A DNA stretch of 64,000 nt from Wolbachia endosymbiont (group B) of Protocalliphora azurea (lineage in GTDB: Bacteria; Pseudomonadota; Alphaproteobacteria; Rickettsiales; Anaplasmataceae): the NCBI RefSeq assembly GCF_947251865.1, contig NZ_OX366394.1:186001-250000 (forward strand). The letters are read 5' to 3'. Positions 6,366 to 15,377 of this stretch are shown here, piece after piece (within the stretch, counting starts at the first letter, position 1; each line of letters begins with the position of its first letter). A model generated the notes under the pieces. That model was not told where the DNA came from and ran no database searches. It was given only the letters and a program-made list of their open reading frames with translations. A program made the position numbers and the translations under genes.

Positions 6366-9233
6366 CTATAGACCTAACAATTCTTTTCTAATTTCTTCTT
6401 TAATTGTATCAATAATCTTTTGATCAAGTTTATTTATTAAGGAATCATCAATACCTGTGATGTCATCTGGATTTTGTATCATTTTTTCAATAGCATCATC
6501 TATTTTTTTTACTCTTTTTTCATTAATTTCCTCAAATATAGGTTTAATTTTCACATAACCAGGAGCGCCCTTGCTATAACTTTTGCTTCTTTCGTTGATA
6601 CAACCACCAGCACCATATGTTTTATTCACGTAGTTTTTACTACATTTTGTTACATCTTTATACCCAATCTCACCATTTTCTATATATGCTATTTTATTAT
6701 CTTTACTAGAGTTTAGCTTGTCCCCTTTCTTAATTTCTTCTTTTAATTTTAAACTTTGTTCATGAATTATTGTATCTTTGTAATTCTTTCCCCCATAGGT
6801 TCTGTATGTACCTCCGCCTGCAACAGTAATTAAATCTTTACAAATTGTTTCTGAAGAGTCTCTGCACATTTTTATTAAAGTTGGTCCCCCATCCTTGTTA
6901 GATTTATCATTTTCTTGTCCACCACCTCCTTCTGTTACTTTTACTTTAATATATGGATAACTAGGGTTGACTCTCAGTTTAGCTTTAATGTAATCACCTG
7001 GCATTCCTAGTCTACTTACAGTAGACTGAGCTTTACCATCTATATGACCAGCTTCACCACCTCCCCATGCTTCTATTTCAACGTAATCATACATTGACAG
7101 ATCATCTGTATAGCCATCTCCAAGCTCATAAAGTTTTTGATCCCTGTCTTCAATAATCTTCTTCTTATGTTTCAATTGTGCTATTATTATTTCACGTAAT
7201 CTCTTTTTTAAACCCTCTAAATCGAACCTACACAATTTATCAGCATAAAAGACTTCTGTTCTATTTGCTTTAATCGGTTGATTTTTTAATTGTGTGCACT
7301 TTTGTATTTCACCTTTCTCGTTTTTTACTGTTTTACCATCCTTATCCTTGCAATCCACTTCCTCATATCTTAAGTAAAATAGTTTATCATTCTTATCTAC
7401 ATACTGTGTTGAGCGACTACATACTCCATCAAAGCAGAGGCAACCATCATCACCGTGATTACAGTTTTTTTCTTCATACTTTCCATCTGTTAACTCATAT
7501 ACTATTTTGCATTTGTCACAATTTTGTTTTGTATCTACCTCTTTATCCTTTTTTTCCATGCAGTTATCTCTAGACTTATTTTCAGCAGGAATGGAAATAT
7601 ATCCTTTTTTATTAAATATTATTTCATTCAGTGCATCTTGTGGCTTTGCTAAAACATCAACTAATTCAATAATTCCCCCTTTTTTGCAAGGAAAATAATA
7701 AGATTGATTTGATTCTTTCGAGTAAACAGTATTGTGTTTAGCATAGCTTGCTCTCATTGACTTCAGTGATATTAGCTCACTTCCTTTTTCAAGAACGAAT
7801 TCCTCCGGTTCTGGCTGCCAACCAGAAAGGCATAGCATTTTACTTTTAGGATTTTCTTTATATTTTATTTCTACTTTTGGATATCCTGAGCCATCTAGTT
7901 TGCACTTACCATTCTGAAGCTCTTTACATTCTGTTTCAATATCGGGAACATATCCATATTTTTCTAGAACTTCAAATTGCGAATTATTTTTTAATATACC
8001 TTCTATTATGTTATCGATATCGCTTTTTATGTTACCGGTACCAGTTGTTTTTTCTACTATTGCCGGCTTTACTACTTTTAAGAATAGAGGGCCGACTTCT
8101 ATAGAGCGACTGGTGTCAGCATTAACATTAAAAGTACAGACTCCATTATTGTGAGTTCCACGTGCCCTCTCAGTACAAACTCTCTCATCCATCTTCATTT
8201 TTACCTCTAGCGTATTTTCATTTATTACCTTTATTTCCTCAGGCTTTGGAGCAGTTGGTGATGGAAAACAACGGGCAGGAAATTGTAATTTTCTTTTTGA
8301 TTCTTCTTTTTCAGTACCATAATATTCAGCGCAGAGCTGACCTTTTTTTCTATAAGTTTTAAAGTGATGGTGGGTATCTTTATCTGGAATAGAGTATGTA
8401 GCACTTTGAATGTTTTTATTACTTGAAATAACGCGTGGAAAAGGTAGCTCTCTTCTTTCCTTCAGCTCACCAATAATGACTCCAACTCTTGGATGGAAAT
8501 AATCATTTTCTTCATTTGTTATAGGGACAATTCTAACTTGTGGTGGTGACATCGCAAGTTGTTCACAAAATGCAGGTGGGCCAGGTGCAAGTTGCACAGG
8601 GGCACACTTTACTTTTGTTTGATAGCATGTATCACAAACTTTTTCCATCTCTCCAGGACGAAAAATATTTTCCCCAGAAAATACTCTAGAGCCCCATGAA
8701 GAAATTCCTGACATACAAGCCCCTTTTTGACTACAAGCACATATCTTAGGAGAATTAGCAAATTTTACTTTTTCTTCATCAGTAACACCATCTGCCCATT
8801 CCCATCCAAGACCTTGGGCAATTTCTCCTCCAGCTTTTGTTTTATCTCCTTCCCAATCTATAAAAGCTGCTGCAGAAACTCCAGCTCCTGTACTCTGCGT
8901 TCCATATATCTGGCGGCAGAATGTTCCACTGGATAATATATAACAGTTGTCGTTCCCTTCGTAATCGCAGACCTTAATCTTTGGATCGAAGTAACCTTCT
9001 GGTTCCTGATTATTTACTGCTGTAACTTTAATAAATTGCAATAATTTTTCGTCAAAATCTAAATCGCTCCACTTGCCTTTAAAAAAATTCGCAATACCTT
9101 TTCCTGCTTTACTTCCTGTAGCTTCAATTTCAGTATTACTTTTTACAAATGTTGGACAATCAGCATATCCTTGATAAGAAAGACAAAATATCAAGGAGAA
9201 TATCAATAAAAAATTAAGCTTTACATTTTTCAT
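6366..9233 (-). CDS. Large secreted Cys-rich protein with C-terminal glycine-rich domain, in the virB2/virB4-2 cassette
   Basis: A 955-aa protein with a Sec signal peptide (MKNVKLNFLLIFSLIFCLSYQGYA, cleavage near residue 25) and no further membrane helix. The N-terminal two thirds are rich in Cys (e.g. CDTCYQTKVKC, CDKCKIVY, CLCFDGVCS). One segment (KCAPVQLAPGPPAFCE) resembles CTELPPDPLAPMCE of the VirB6 paralog at 50458, hinting at a shared ectodomain. Residues ~716-898 are a glycine-rich domain (EIEAWGGGEAG, TEGGGGQ, ITVAGGG, GAPGYVKIKP) like those in phage tail-fibre and adhesin proteins. The start overlaps the end of virB4-2 by 20 bases, so translation is probably coupled. It may be a cell-surface or T4SS-associated protein; its function is unknown. 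Confidence 0.85.
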   Translation of the reverse strand: MKNVKLNFLLIFSLIFCLSYQGYADCPTFVKSNTEIEATGSKAGKGIANFFKGKWSDLDFDEKLLQFIKVTAVNNQEPEGYFDPKIKVCDYEGNDNCYILSSGTFCRQIYGTQSTGAGVSAAAFIDWEGDKTKAGGEIAQGLGWEWADGVTDEEKVKFANSPKICACSQKGACMSGISSWGSRVFSGENIFRPGEMEKVCDTCYQTKVKCAPVQLAPGPPAFCEQLAMSPPQVRIVPITNEENDYFHPRVGVIIGELKERRELPFPRVISSNKNIQSATYSIPDKDTHHHFKTYRKKGQLCAEYYGTEKEESKRKLQFPARCFPSPTAPKPEEIKVINENTLEVKMKMDERVCTERARGTHNNGVCTFNVNADTSRSIEVGPLFLKVVKPAIVEKTTGTGNIKSDIDNIIEGILKNNSQFEVLEKYGYVPDIETECKELQNGKCKLDGSGYPKVEIKYKENPKSKMLCLSGWQPEPEEFVLEKGSELISLKSMRASYAKHNTVYSKESNQSYYFPCKKGGIIELVDVLAKPQDALNEIIFNKKGYISIPAENKSRDNCMEKKDKEVDTKQNCDKCKIVYELTDGKYEEKNCNHGDDGCLCFDGVCSRSTQYVDKNDKLFYLRYEEVDCKDKDGKTVKNEKGEIQKCTQLKNQPIKANRTEVFYADKLCRFDLEGLKKRLREIIIAQLKHKKKIIEDRDQKLYELGDGYTDDLSMYDYVEIEAWGGGEAGHIDGKAQSTVSRLGMPGDYIKAKLRVNPSYPYIKVKVTEGGGGQENDKSNKDGGPTLIKMCRDSSETICKDLITVAGGGTYRTYGGKNYKDTIIHEQSLKLKEEIKKGDKLNSSKDNKIAYIENGEIGYKDVTKCSKNYVNKTYGAGGCINERSKSYSKGAPGYVKIKPIFEEINEKRVKKIDDAIEKMIQNPDDITGIDDSLINKLDQKIIDTIKEEIRKELLGL

Positions 9234-11568
9234 AGAACGCCGGTAACCACTTACTCACTTTTTCGCCTTTTTCCTTTATTGCTTCATACATATACTTTAT
9301 AGTCTCTTTATTAGCTGAAAGTACATGTATTTCTTTCATATTCTTCAAATCTAGATTTAAAGTTACTAAACCTTTGTATTGCTTTATCAAAAATAAACCT
9401 TCCTGTGTTGGTGTTTGCAAAATAACATTCAGTTCCTCTTTCGACAGAGAAAATGCTTTCATGTATAACCTGTTTGCATTTATGTTCGGCATCAGGATTC
9501 TCGTATCGACATGCTTATCTAAATATTGAGTAAACTTGCTAGCAAATGCTAGGTTTAAGTTTTCAGTACTTAGAATTACTACAACATTTAACTTTGTCAT
9601 TCTTTGCATCCAGTCGTCAAACTCTCCCTCTGTAGGAAAAATATTACTTATCTCCCATGCTTCATCCAAAACAAGTATTGCAGGTGAGCCATCACATTTT
9701 GCTTCGAAAGAGTATAAGAAATAGTAAAGTATCACGGACATACATTCTTTTTGCTTAGTGAGATTTGCAGTATTGAGGGATATAGTTTTTGTTCCCCAGT
9801 CAATGTCTGACTCATCACCATCTTGGAATAAGTAAGCAAATTCACCTTCACCACACCATTTACTTATTTTGCCTCCAAGAAGTAAAAGCACTTCAGAAAT
9901 TTGAGAAATAGATCGCGATTCTCTTGGTATAGCAAATATAGAATCTACAATTTTTTTTGTCTTTTCTTCTACGTCTACCAAACTTGCATCTGCAACCATC
10001 CTTTTGATCAATTCAACAAGCATATTGCGATTAGAAGCACTATCTTCAATGTTCAGTGGGTTAAATTTTAGACTTTTATCTTTATATTTTGGATCAATTA
10101 TGTAATATTGGCCGCTTACTGCTTTAGTAAATATTATTGATTTTCCAGTATTATCCAATATAACAATCCTAGGGTTAAATTTTCTTGATTCCGAAAGTAA
10201 GAAATTGATCAGTGAGGTTCTACCTGAATTTGGAGCTCCAAGTATTGTGGTATGACCATTATTTTTCTTTCCATGAAAGTTAAAAAAGTAAGGACTGCCT
10301 TTTTTTGAAAAAAAAACTGTTACTGCTTCTTTCCATCTTCCTCCTTTTAACGTACCTGATGTAAAATCATGCAACATAGCAAAGCTGCAAGCATATTTTT
10401 CTAATATATTTTTTGGTTGTGTAACAAAAGCAAAGTTTCCAGGAAGCTGTGCCCAAAAATGATTTTCCATGTGCAGATCAGTCCTAAACATCATCAACCC
10501 GATTAACGACATTACAGAGGATAAATCACTGATATTTTTAGCTAACCTATTCTTATCATCTGCAAAGATTGTAACAATAATTTTCTGTTGACAAAAATCC
10601 ATAGCAGAAATTTTTTCAAGCTCTATTATTTCATTTATTCCTGAGTTTTGAAGTAAGGTATTGTCCTCACTGATTTGCAGTATATTAATTTGTTTTTTGA
10701 ATTCTTTTACTGCTTTATTATTACTAGTAAATATTATTATTTCTGTGATGATAAGCTCAGAGTCAAGTTGCAAACACCTATCTATATTTTCTAAGGGGAT
10801 TTCTCGATATTCCTTTATGCAAAAAATAGAACCAAACTTCTGTTGACCTTCAAACGATGTTTGAAATTTATTGAAACCAAAAGCTACTTTTAAATTTTTA
10901 ACATGCTGCGATAGATCCCTTTCACATATTGGATAATCTTTGTGCGTTAATGTAATAATGTAATGGAGAAATTCCATCATTTGAGAATATATTTTGCCTT
11001 CACTAGACCTAAGGCCCAGTTTTTTAGCTCCAAAAGGTTCTAAATCTTTTTGAATCAGGTCAGTTATTTTTTGTAATTCTTGATGATTTTTTTGTAAAAA
11101 TAACTTGTGCCTATTCTTTATCCTGCCAAAAAAAAATGCATTATTAATATGTTTGCCAAAATCACTAAGTAACACCACAATGTATAACTCATTTATATAC
11201 TGTAGTTTACTATCAACTAGTTTATTAAACCACGTTGAGTGTAGCTGATCGGAAAAGTCTGCAGTTTTATTCCACTGTAAGCTCAGTTTATTGCGCTTAC
11301 GGACAGTGTGAATCCAAACTGTAAAATATAAACTCTGGATATTTTTTGATATACTTTTTCTAATTTCAGTTCTAAGATCACCATAGTTATCAACTGAAGA
11401 ATAGTCTTCTAACTTGATTATTTTTAACAATTCCCCCTGTTTTGTTAGTATAGTTTCTTCATCGTAGTGGCAAGCATAAGGGATAAAATCTAAATTAATA
11501 CTTTCTAGTAACGCTAAATTGTTCTTTTTTTCAGAATTAGAGCTAGTGGCCGGTACTTTTGGTTGCAT
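9214..11568 (-). CDS. virB4: Second VirB4 ATPase homolog (VirB4-2 / RvhB4-II type)
   Basis: A 784-aa homolog of the T4SS inner-membrane ATPase. It shares with the VirB4 at 48060 the N-terminal FIPYACHYDEETILTKQGELLK block, FWAQLPGNFAFV, the HTTILGAPNSG segment, the Walker B strand AILVLDEAW and the WLPAFYEK end. The Walker A motif (residues 444-451, bases 10216-10239) reads GAPNSGRT: the invariant Lys is Arg (AGA at 10219-10221). ATP hydrolysis may therefore be weak or lost. A divergent second VirB4 away from the main operon is known for Rickettsiales. It lies 54 bases downstream of the pilin candidate and overlaps the 955-aa gene. Confidence 0.93.
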   Translation of the reverse strand: MQPKVPATSSNSEKKNNLALLESINLDFIPYACHYDEETILTKQGELLKIIKLEDYSSVDNYGDLRTEIRKSISKNIQSLYFTVWIHTVRKRNKLSLQWNKTADFSDQLHSTWFNKLVDSKLQYINELYIVVLLSDFGKHINNAFFFGRIKNRHKLFLQKNHQELQKITDLIQKDLEPFGAKKLGLRSSEGKIYSQMMEFLHYIITLTHKDYPICERDLSQHVKNLKVAFGFNKFQTSFEGQQKFGSIFCIKEYREIPLENIDRCLQLDSELIITEIIIFTSNNKAVKEFKKQINILQISEDNTLLQNSGINEIIELEKISAMDFCQQKIIVTIFADDKNRLAKNISDLSSVMSLIGLMMFRTDLHMENHFWAQLPGNFAFVTQPKNILEKYACSFAMLHDFTSGTLKGGRWKEAVTVFFSKKGSPYFFNFHGKKNNGHTTILGAPNSGRTSLINFLLSESRKFNPRIVILDNTGKSIIFTKAVSGQYYIIDPKYKDKSLKFNPLNIEDSASNRNMLVELIKRMVADASLVDVEEKTKKIVDSIFAIPRESRSISQISEVLLLLGGKISKWCGEGEFAYLFQDGDESDIDWGTKTISLNTANLTKQKECMSVILYYFLYSFEAKCDGSPAILVLDEAWEISNIFPTEGEFDDWMQRMTKLNVVVILSTENLNLAFASKFTQYLDKHVDTRILMPNINANRLYMKAFSLSKEELNVILQTPTQEGLFLIKQYKGLVTLNLDLKNMKEIHVLSANKETIKYMYEAIKEKGEKVSKWLPAFYEKCKA

Positions 11569-11622
11569 ACAACATTATGTGTATTCAATAAAAAGATAAT
11601 TAAAAAACATAAAAATACTATC

Positions 11623-11988
11623 TTAATTTTTATCTTTTTTTTCGCTGTCGGGCTGTAATTTTATATCTTTTGCAAAGTTGAATTTTTCTTTCAAGTAATC
11701 TGTTGCTTTTTCTGTACTCCCAAACATCATGATCAGTACACCAAACAGTATCATGAAGAAAATTAGACCTCTGAACACTACTGCAAGTATCACTGTAGCT
11801 ATACATAACCCTATAATTGTCGAAGGATTCATATTTTCCATAGTATCTTTAACTGAAAATGAAGAAATAAGTTCTTTCAACGTTCCTGGTATATTTTTCA
11901 ATTCATCACTTGCTTTGCTAGAACATGACATGAAGATAAAACTTAACAGGGCTACAATAGCAAAAACTCTACCCAATTGAATACGCAT
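11623..11988 (-). CDS. VirB2-like pilin candidate
   Basis: A 121-aa protein with an N-terminal signal sequence (MRIQLGRVFAIVALLSFIFMSCSSKA), a short hydrophilic stretch, and a long hydrophobic region (residues ~57-90, IIGLCIATVILAVVFRGLIFFMILFGVLIMMFG) that can form two close membrane helices. A charged tail follows. This size and layout match TrbC/VirB2 pilin precursors. In Anaplasmataceae, virB2 copies lie next to virB4-2, which is the arrangement here. The Cys in FMSCSS could mark a lipoprotein instead, but the lipobox is poor. Sequence similarity to known VirB2 is too weak to be certain by eye. Confidence 0.55.
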   Translation of the reverse strand: MRIQLGRVFAIVALLSFIFMSCSSKASDELKNIPGTLKELISSFSVKDTMENMNPSTIIGLCIATVILAVVFRGLIFFMILFGVLIMMFGSTEKATDYLKEKFNFAKDIKLQPDSEKKDKN

Positions 11989-12092
11989 CAGCTAAATACC
12001 TTTAAGATACTCCTTAACTGTAACAATTTTTACATCAATAGGCAAGAACCGAATTCACTTGCTCACCATAAGTAACTCATATTTAACTTTTA

Positions 12093-13457
12093 TCACCGTG
12101 TTAGCTCTTTATTATCAACAAGAGGACTCACACTAATGGATGTCAATTTACTTGACAGAAAGTTTGAACACAATTCAGCAGCAGCTGCTGTAGCAAACAC
12201 CGCAGCCACCACAAACAGTCCTGCTCCTACTAATCCTGATGTCATTGCTCCTGCAACAATGCACCCTATTGCTAAGAGAGCAGAACTTGTTACAAGTGCG
12301 ACGTGAAGATTTTTGTTTTTACTATTATTTTCATAATTATTGGATTGCATTGTATCTTTTACCTTACTGCCTGTCACTGAGATCACACAATGAGGCCCTT
12401 CTTCAGTCTTCTTATAATGTTTAGAAGGGGATATTCTTCCGCTTGGGCCTTTGGGCCTTGTTTTGTTCGGATGTGCTAATTTTGTTTTTCCTTCATCTTC
12501 TAGTTGCAAACTATTATCTTTCTCAGCAGGGTTTAATTTTAAGTGTACACTTTCCTCAGATGAAATGCTTGTTACTGAAGTTAAGCTGTTCCTTCTGCTA
12601 CTTGATGCCAAGCTAGATGAATTTATTCCACTATCTAAGTCACTGCTACTACTGAGTTTAGAAGTATTTGCACCGCTTGGCACTTCTACAGCATTCACAG
12701 TTATATTAGGCTTTTCATTTTTTAAATCTTTACTATCAATCGAAAGATCAGATTGACTATTCAATTGTGATTGTGCGATCTCCTTTCTTGCTTGCGATTG
12801 TTTTGATGTAGGATGTGCTGAAGCACCATAATAACCTGAATTTCTCAAGGAATTATATGTTCCAGAGATTCCTATTCCACTTACACCCTTAGCTAAAGAA
12901 TCCTTTTCCAGAGGATTAATACCTGAATTTTTGGGAATTTCAACTTCACCAGAAAGACTTTTTTTGTTAAATAGTTCCATAGTATTATTTTGTCTATTTG
13001 CTTGATTACTTCTAAGACTTTTCTGATTTTGAATAGTGCTACTAGAATGATCTTTGTCACTACTTTTATTAGTAATCCCTGTAATCTCTGAAATTATTCC
13101 TAATATTTTTCCTCTTCTTGTTGGTGATCTTTGTGATGATTTTTCTTCATTGTTAAGTACTGAAGGTTTCATTAATTCCTCTGACTCTATCACTTCTTTT
13201 TCCAATGCTGGAAGAAATTTCTCGGTGTAATAATTATAATATTTTTCTTGCTCTCTCAGTAATTTTGCTAATTTAATTAATATGTTAGGATCAGCTTCTT
13301 TGTTGAACAATTCTATGCATTCTGTGATAGTCCCATCTCCCTTTTTTGGACTTTCATTATTATGTGTTTTTTTTGTGACCTTTTTGTATATAGCATTGTA
13401 CAATTGTTGATTAATATCTTCTTTACTCTTCTGATGTTTTGCAAAACGACTTAGCAT
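12093..13457 (-). CDS. Ser-rich protein with C-terminal membrane hairpin, unknown (candidate effector)
   Basis: A 454-aa protein that I do not recognise. Residues ~1-100 are charged and helical (NILIKLAKLLREQEKYYNYYTEKF). Residues ~110-360 are low-complexity and rich in Ser, Asn and Lys (SSSSDLDSGINSSSLASSSR), probably disordered. Residues ~385-435 form two hydrophobic helices with many Ala and Gly residues (VTSSALLAIGCIVAGAMTSG, then GLFVVAAVFATAAAAE). No signal peptide. A long disordered region before a tight membrane hairpin is common among bacterial proteins inserted in host vacuole membranes, so export is possible but unproven. It is upstream of the virB2-like gene on the same strand, with a ~100-base gap. 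Confidence 0.75.
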   Translation of the reverse strand: MLSRFAKHQKSKEDINQQLYNAIYKKVTKKTHNNESPKKGDGTITECIELFNKEADPNILIKLAKLLREQEKYYNYYTEKFLPALEKEVIESEELMKPSVLNNEEKSSQRSPTRRGKILGIISEITGITNKSSDKDHSSSTIQNQKSLRSNQANRQNNTMELFNKKSLSGEVEIPKNSGINPLEKDSLAKGVSGIGISGTYNSLRNSGYYGASAHPTSKQSQARKEIAQSQLNSQSDLSIDSKDLKNEKPNITVNAVEVPSGANTSKLSSSSDLDSGINSSSLASSSRRNSLTSVTSISSEESVHLKLNPAEKDNSLQLEDEGKTKLAHPNKTRPKGPSGRISPSKHYKKTEEGPHCVISVTGSKVKDTMQSNNYENNSKNKNLHVALVTSSALLAIGCIVAGAMTSGLVGAGLFVVAAVFATAAAAELCSNFLSSKLTSISVSPLVDNKELTR

Positions 13458-13589
13458 AACATTTCTCCATACATAACAAAATGTATGAATACCTCTTTAG
13501 CGTTAATTTTACATTAAAACTGGGCAGTTATGCCTTATTGCGGATAATTATAGCAATTTGCTAACTATTTTCTTTGCTGATTACTGATT

Positions 13590-14585
13590 TTACATTTCAA
13601 CATAATTGCTTGCCTGTTGAACTAACATATCTATCACTTCTTTTACAGGCTTTTCTCTATCAACCATGCCAACACTTTGACCAGCCATTAAAGATCCTGT
13701 TTCAACATCTCCATCAATTACTGCCCTTCTTAAGGCTCCAGCCCAGAACTTTTCTATTTCAAGCTGCCCATTTTCTTTTGAGATTTCTCCATTTTGATAT
13801 TTATCAATAATGTCTCTTTGATGCTCCATAAAATCGTCACTTGCTTTGTTGGCTATAGCCCTTACTGGAATTACAGGGAAATCAGCACTAATCTGCACAG
13901 AAGATACAGCATTACGCGCAGCTGATTTGATGAATACTTCTTTAAAATTTTTGTGGGCAATTGACTCATTTGTGCAGACAAATAATGTACCTATTTGACA
14001 GCCACTTGCTCCCATTTCTAGATAGTTCACTATCATTTCGCCTCTTCCTATTCCACCTGCGACAAACACTGGTATTTGTTCATTTTTAAAATGAGGCAAT
14101 ATCTCTTGTGCGAGAACAGAAGTGCTAACTGGACCTATGTGCCCACCTGCTTCCATTCCTTCTATTATTAACGCATCTACTCCCATTTTTACTAACCTTT
14201 TCGCGAGGCTTAATGCTGGTGCAAAACACATAACTTCAATGCCCGCACTCTTGATTTTTTCTATATTAGGCTTCGTTGGTAGTCCACCGGCAAGCACTAT
14301 ATGGCTTACTTTCGTTTCAATGCACACATCTATCAACTCACTCAACTTTGGGTGCATAGTAATTAGATTTACACCAAATGGTTTGTTAGTTAATTTCTGT
14401 GTCTCTATGATTTCTTTTTTCAGTAAGTCTGGAAACATTGCACCGCAAGCAATCACGCCAAATCCACCAGCATTTGAGATTGCTGAAACTAAATTTCTCT
14501 CTGAAACCCAGCTCATAGCGCCACCCATTATGGCAAACTCACTACCGAGAAAATTTGTTCCTTTTTTCCAGAGGCTACTTAACAT
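13590..14585 (-). CDS. Nitronate monooxygenase / FabK-like FMN flavoprotein
   Basis: A 331-aa TIM-barrel FMN enzyme of the 2-nitropropane dioxygenase family. Marks: IMGGAMSWVSERNLVSAISNAGGFG at the N-terminus, KPFGVNLI, the phosphate-binding EGMEAGGHIGP, FVAGGIGRG and GASGCQIGTLF. It oxidises nitronates or, in the FabK branch, reduces enoyl-ACP; sequence alone does not decide between them. No signal or membrane segment. The start is 6 bases downstream of the cytochrome b561 stop on the same strand, which suggests a two-gene transcript. Confidence 0.85.
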   Translation of the reverse strand: MLSSLWKKGTNFLGSEFAIMGGAMSWVSERNLVSAISNAGGFGVIACGAMFPDLLKKEIIETQKLTNKPFGVNLITMHPKLSELIDVCIETKVSHIVLAGGLPTKPNIEKIKSAGIEVMCFAPALSLAKRLVKMGVDALIIEGMEAGGHIGPVSTSVLAQEILPHFKNEQIPVFVAGGIGRGEMIVNYLEMGASGCQIGTLFVCTNESIAHKNFKEVFIKSAARNAVSSVQISADFPVIPVRAIANKASDDFMEHQRDIIDKYQNGEISKENGQLEIEKFWAGALRRAVIDGDVETGSLMAGQSVGMVDREKPVKEVIDMLVQQASNYVEM

Positions 14586-14590
14586 ACAAC

Positions 14591-15112
14591 CTATATCATA
14601 CGTTTAAAAATGTTTTGTTTATCTATAAATGTGTGTTTTAAAGCACCAATTATATGCAAGGCTATAAAGAGTATCATAAAATATGCAAGTATCGAGTGTA
14701 ACTGATTAGCTGCACTAGCTAGATCTTCATTATGGTTAATTAATAAAGGGATATGAAAAAAATATTTGATCTCTTTGCTAGAAGCAGAAGACATGACATA
14801 ACCAGATAGTGGCATTAGCACCATCAAAGCATATAAACCAAAGTGTATCGTTTTGCTCGCATTGATTACAAATCGAGAAAAATTGGCTGGTAATGGCGGA
14901 ACATAAGTAAAGACGCGAAAAAATATACGTACTATAATTAATCCAAGAACGGTGATACCACAAGCCTTATGAATAGCGTATATGCTGAATTTAATTTCAC
15001 TGCTAATCGGCAAATTTTTCATGTATAGTCCAGAACAAAGCATGCCAATAATAAAAGCAGACATTAACCAATGAATGATCCTTAAACCTAAACTATATTT
15101 ATTGTCTTTCAT
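14591..15112 (-). CDS. Cytochrome b561 (prokaryotic type)
   Basis: A 173-aa integral membrane di-heme electron carrier with four helices. Conserved His residues lie in RIIHWLMSAFIIGM, YAIHKACG, SKTIHFGLYALM and ALHIIGALKH, as in the family. The usual role is quinone-linked electron transfer or superoxide oxidation at the inner membrane. Family length is about 175-190 aa. It precedes the nitronate monooxygenase gene closely and diverges from nuoD across a 265-base spacer. Confidence 0.9.
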   Translation of the reverse strand: MKDNKYSLGLRIIHWLMSAFIIGMLCSGLYMKNLPISSEIKFSIYAIHKACGITVLGLIIVRIFFRVFTYVPPLPANFSRFVINASKTIHFGLYALMVLMPLSGYVMSSASSKEIKYFFHIPLLINHNEDLASAANQLHSILAYFMILFIALHIIGALKHTFIDKQNIFKRMI

Positions 15113-15322
15113 TAATTTTGATTACTCTAAAGTAGAATTTATATAGTAGAAAAACTATTTCTCAATCAAAATTATCTATACATAATTTCGCTGCCTTGAT
15201 CAACATAAGTGCAATAATTGTATGTGACACATAAACATTGTCTATCAGATCATGAAGAAGTGGTGAAGTTTTTGAGAGTTTTTCTATTGTAACGATGAGT
15301 TATAGCTTGTACAAGAAGCCTA

Positions 15323-15351
15323 TTGACTTTAAGCACATTTTACCCTATACA
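15323..15351 (+). promoter_or_regulatory. Sigma70-like promoter for nuoD
   Basis: TTGACT (15323-15328), a 17-bp spacer and TATACA (15346-15351). The expected transcript start is about 20 bases before the ATG at 15378. Confidence 0.6.
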
Positions 15352-15377
15352 ATTCCAATACCTTAAGCTACCAAAGC

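Noticed and set aside
6238-6423. 61-codon frame after the ankyrin gene
   Set aside because: Lies in palindromic repeats and runs into the convergent 955-aa gene.
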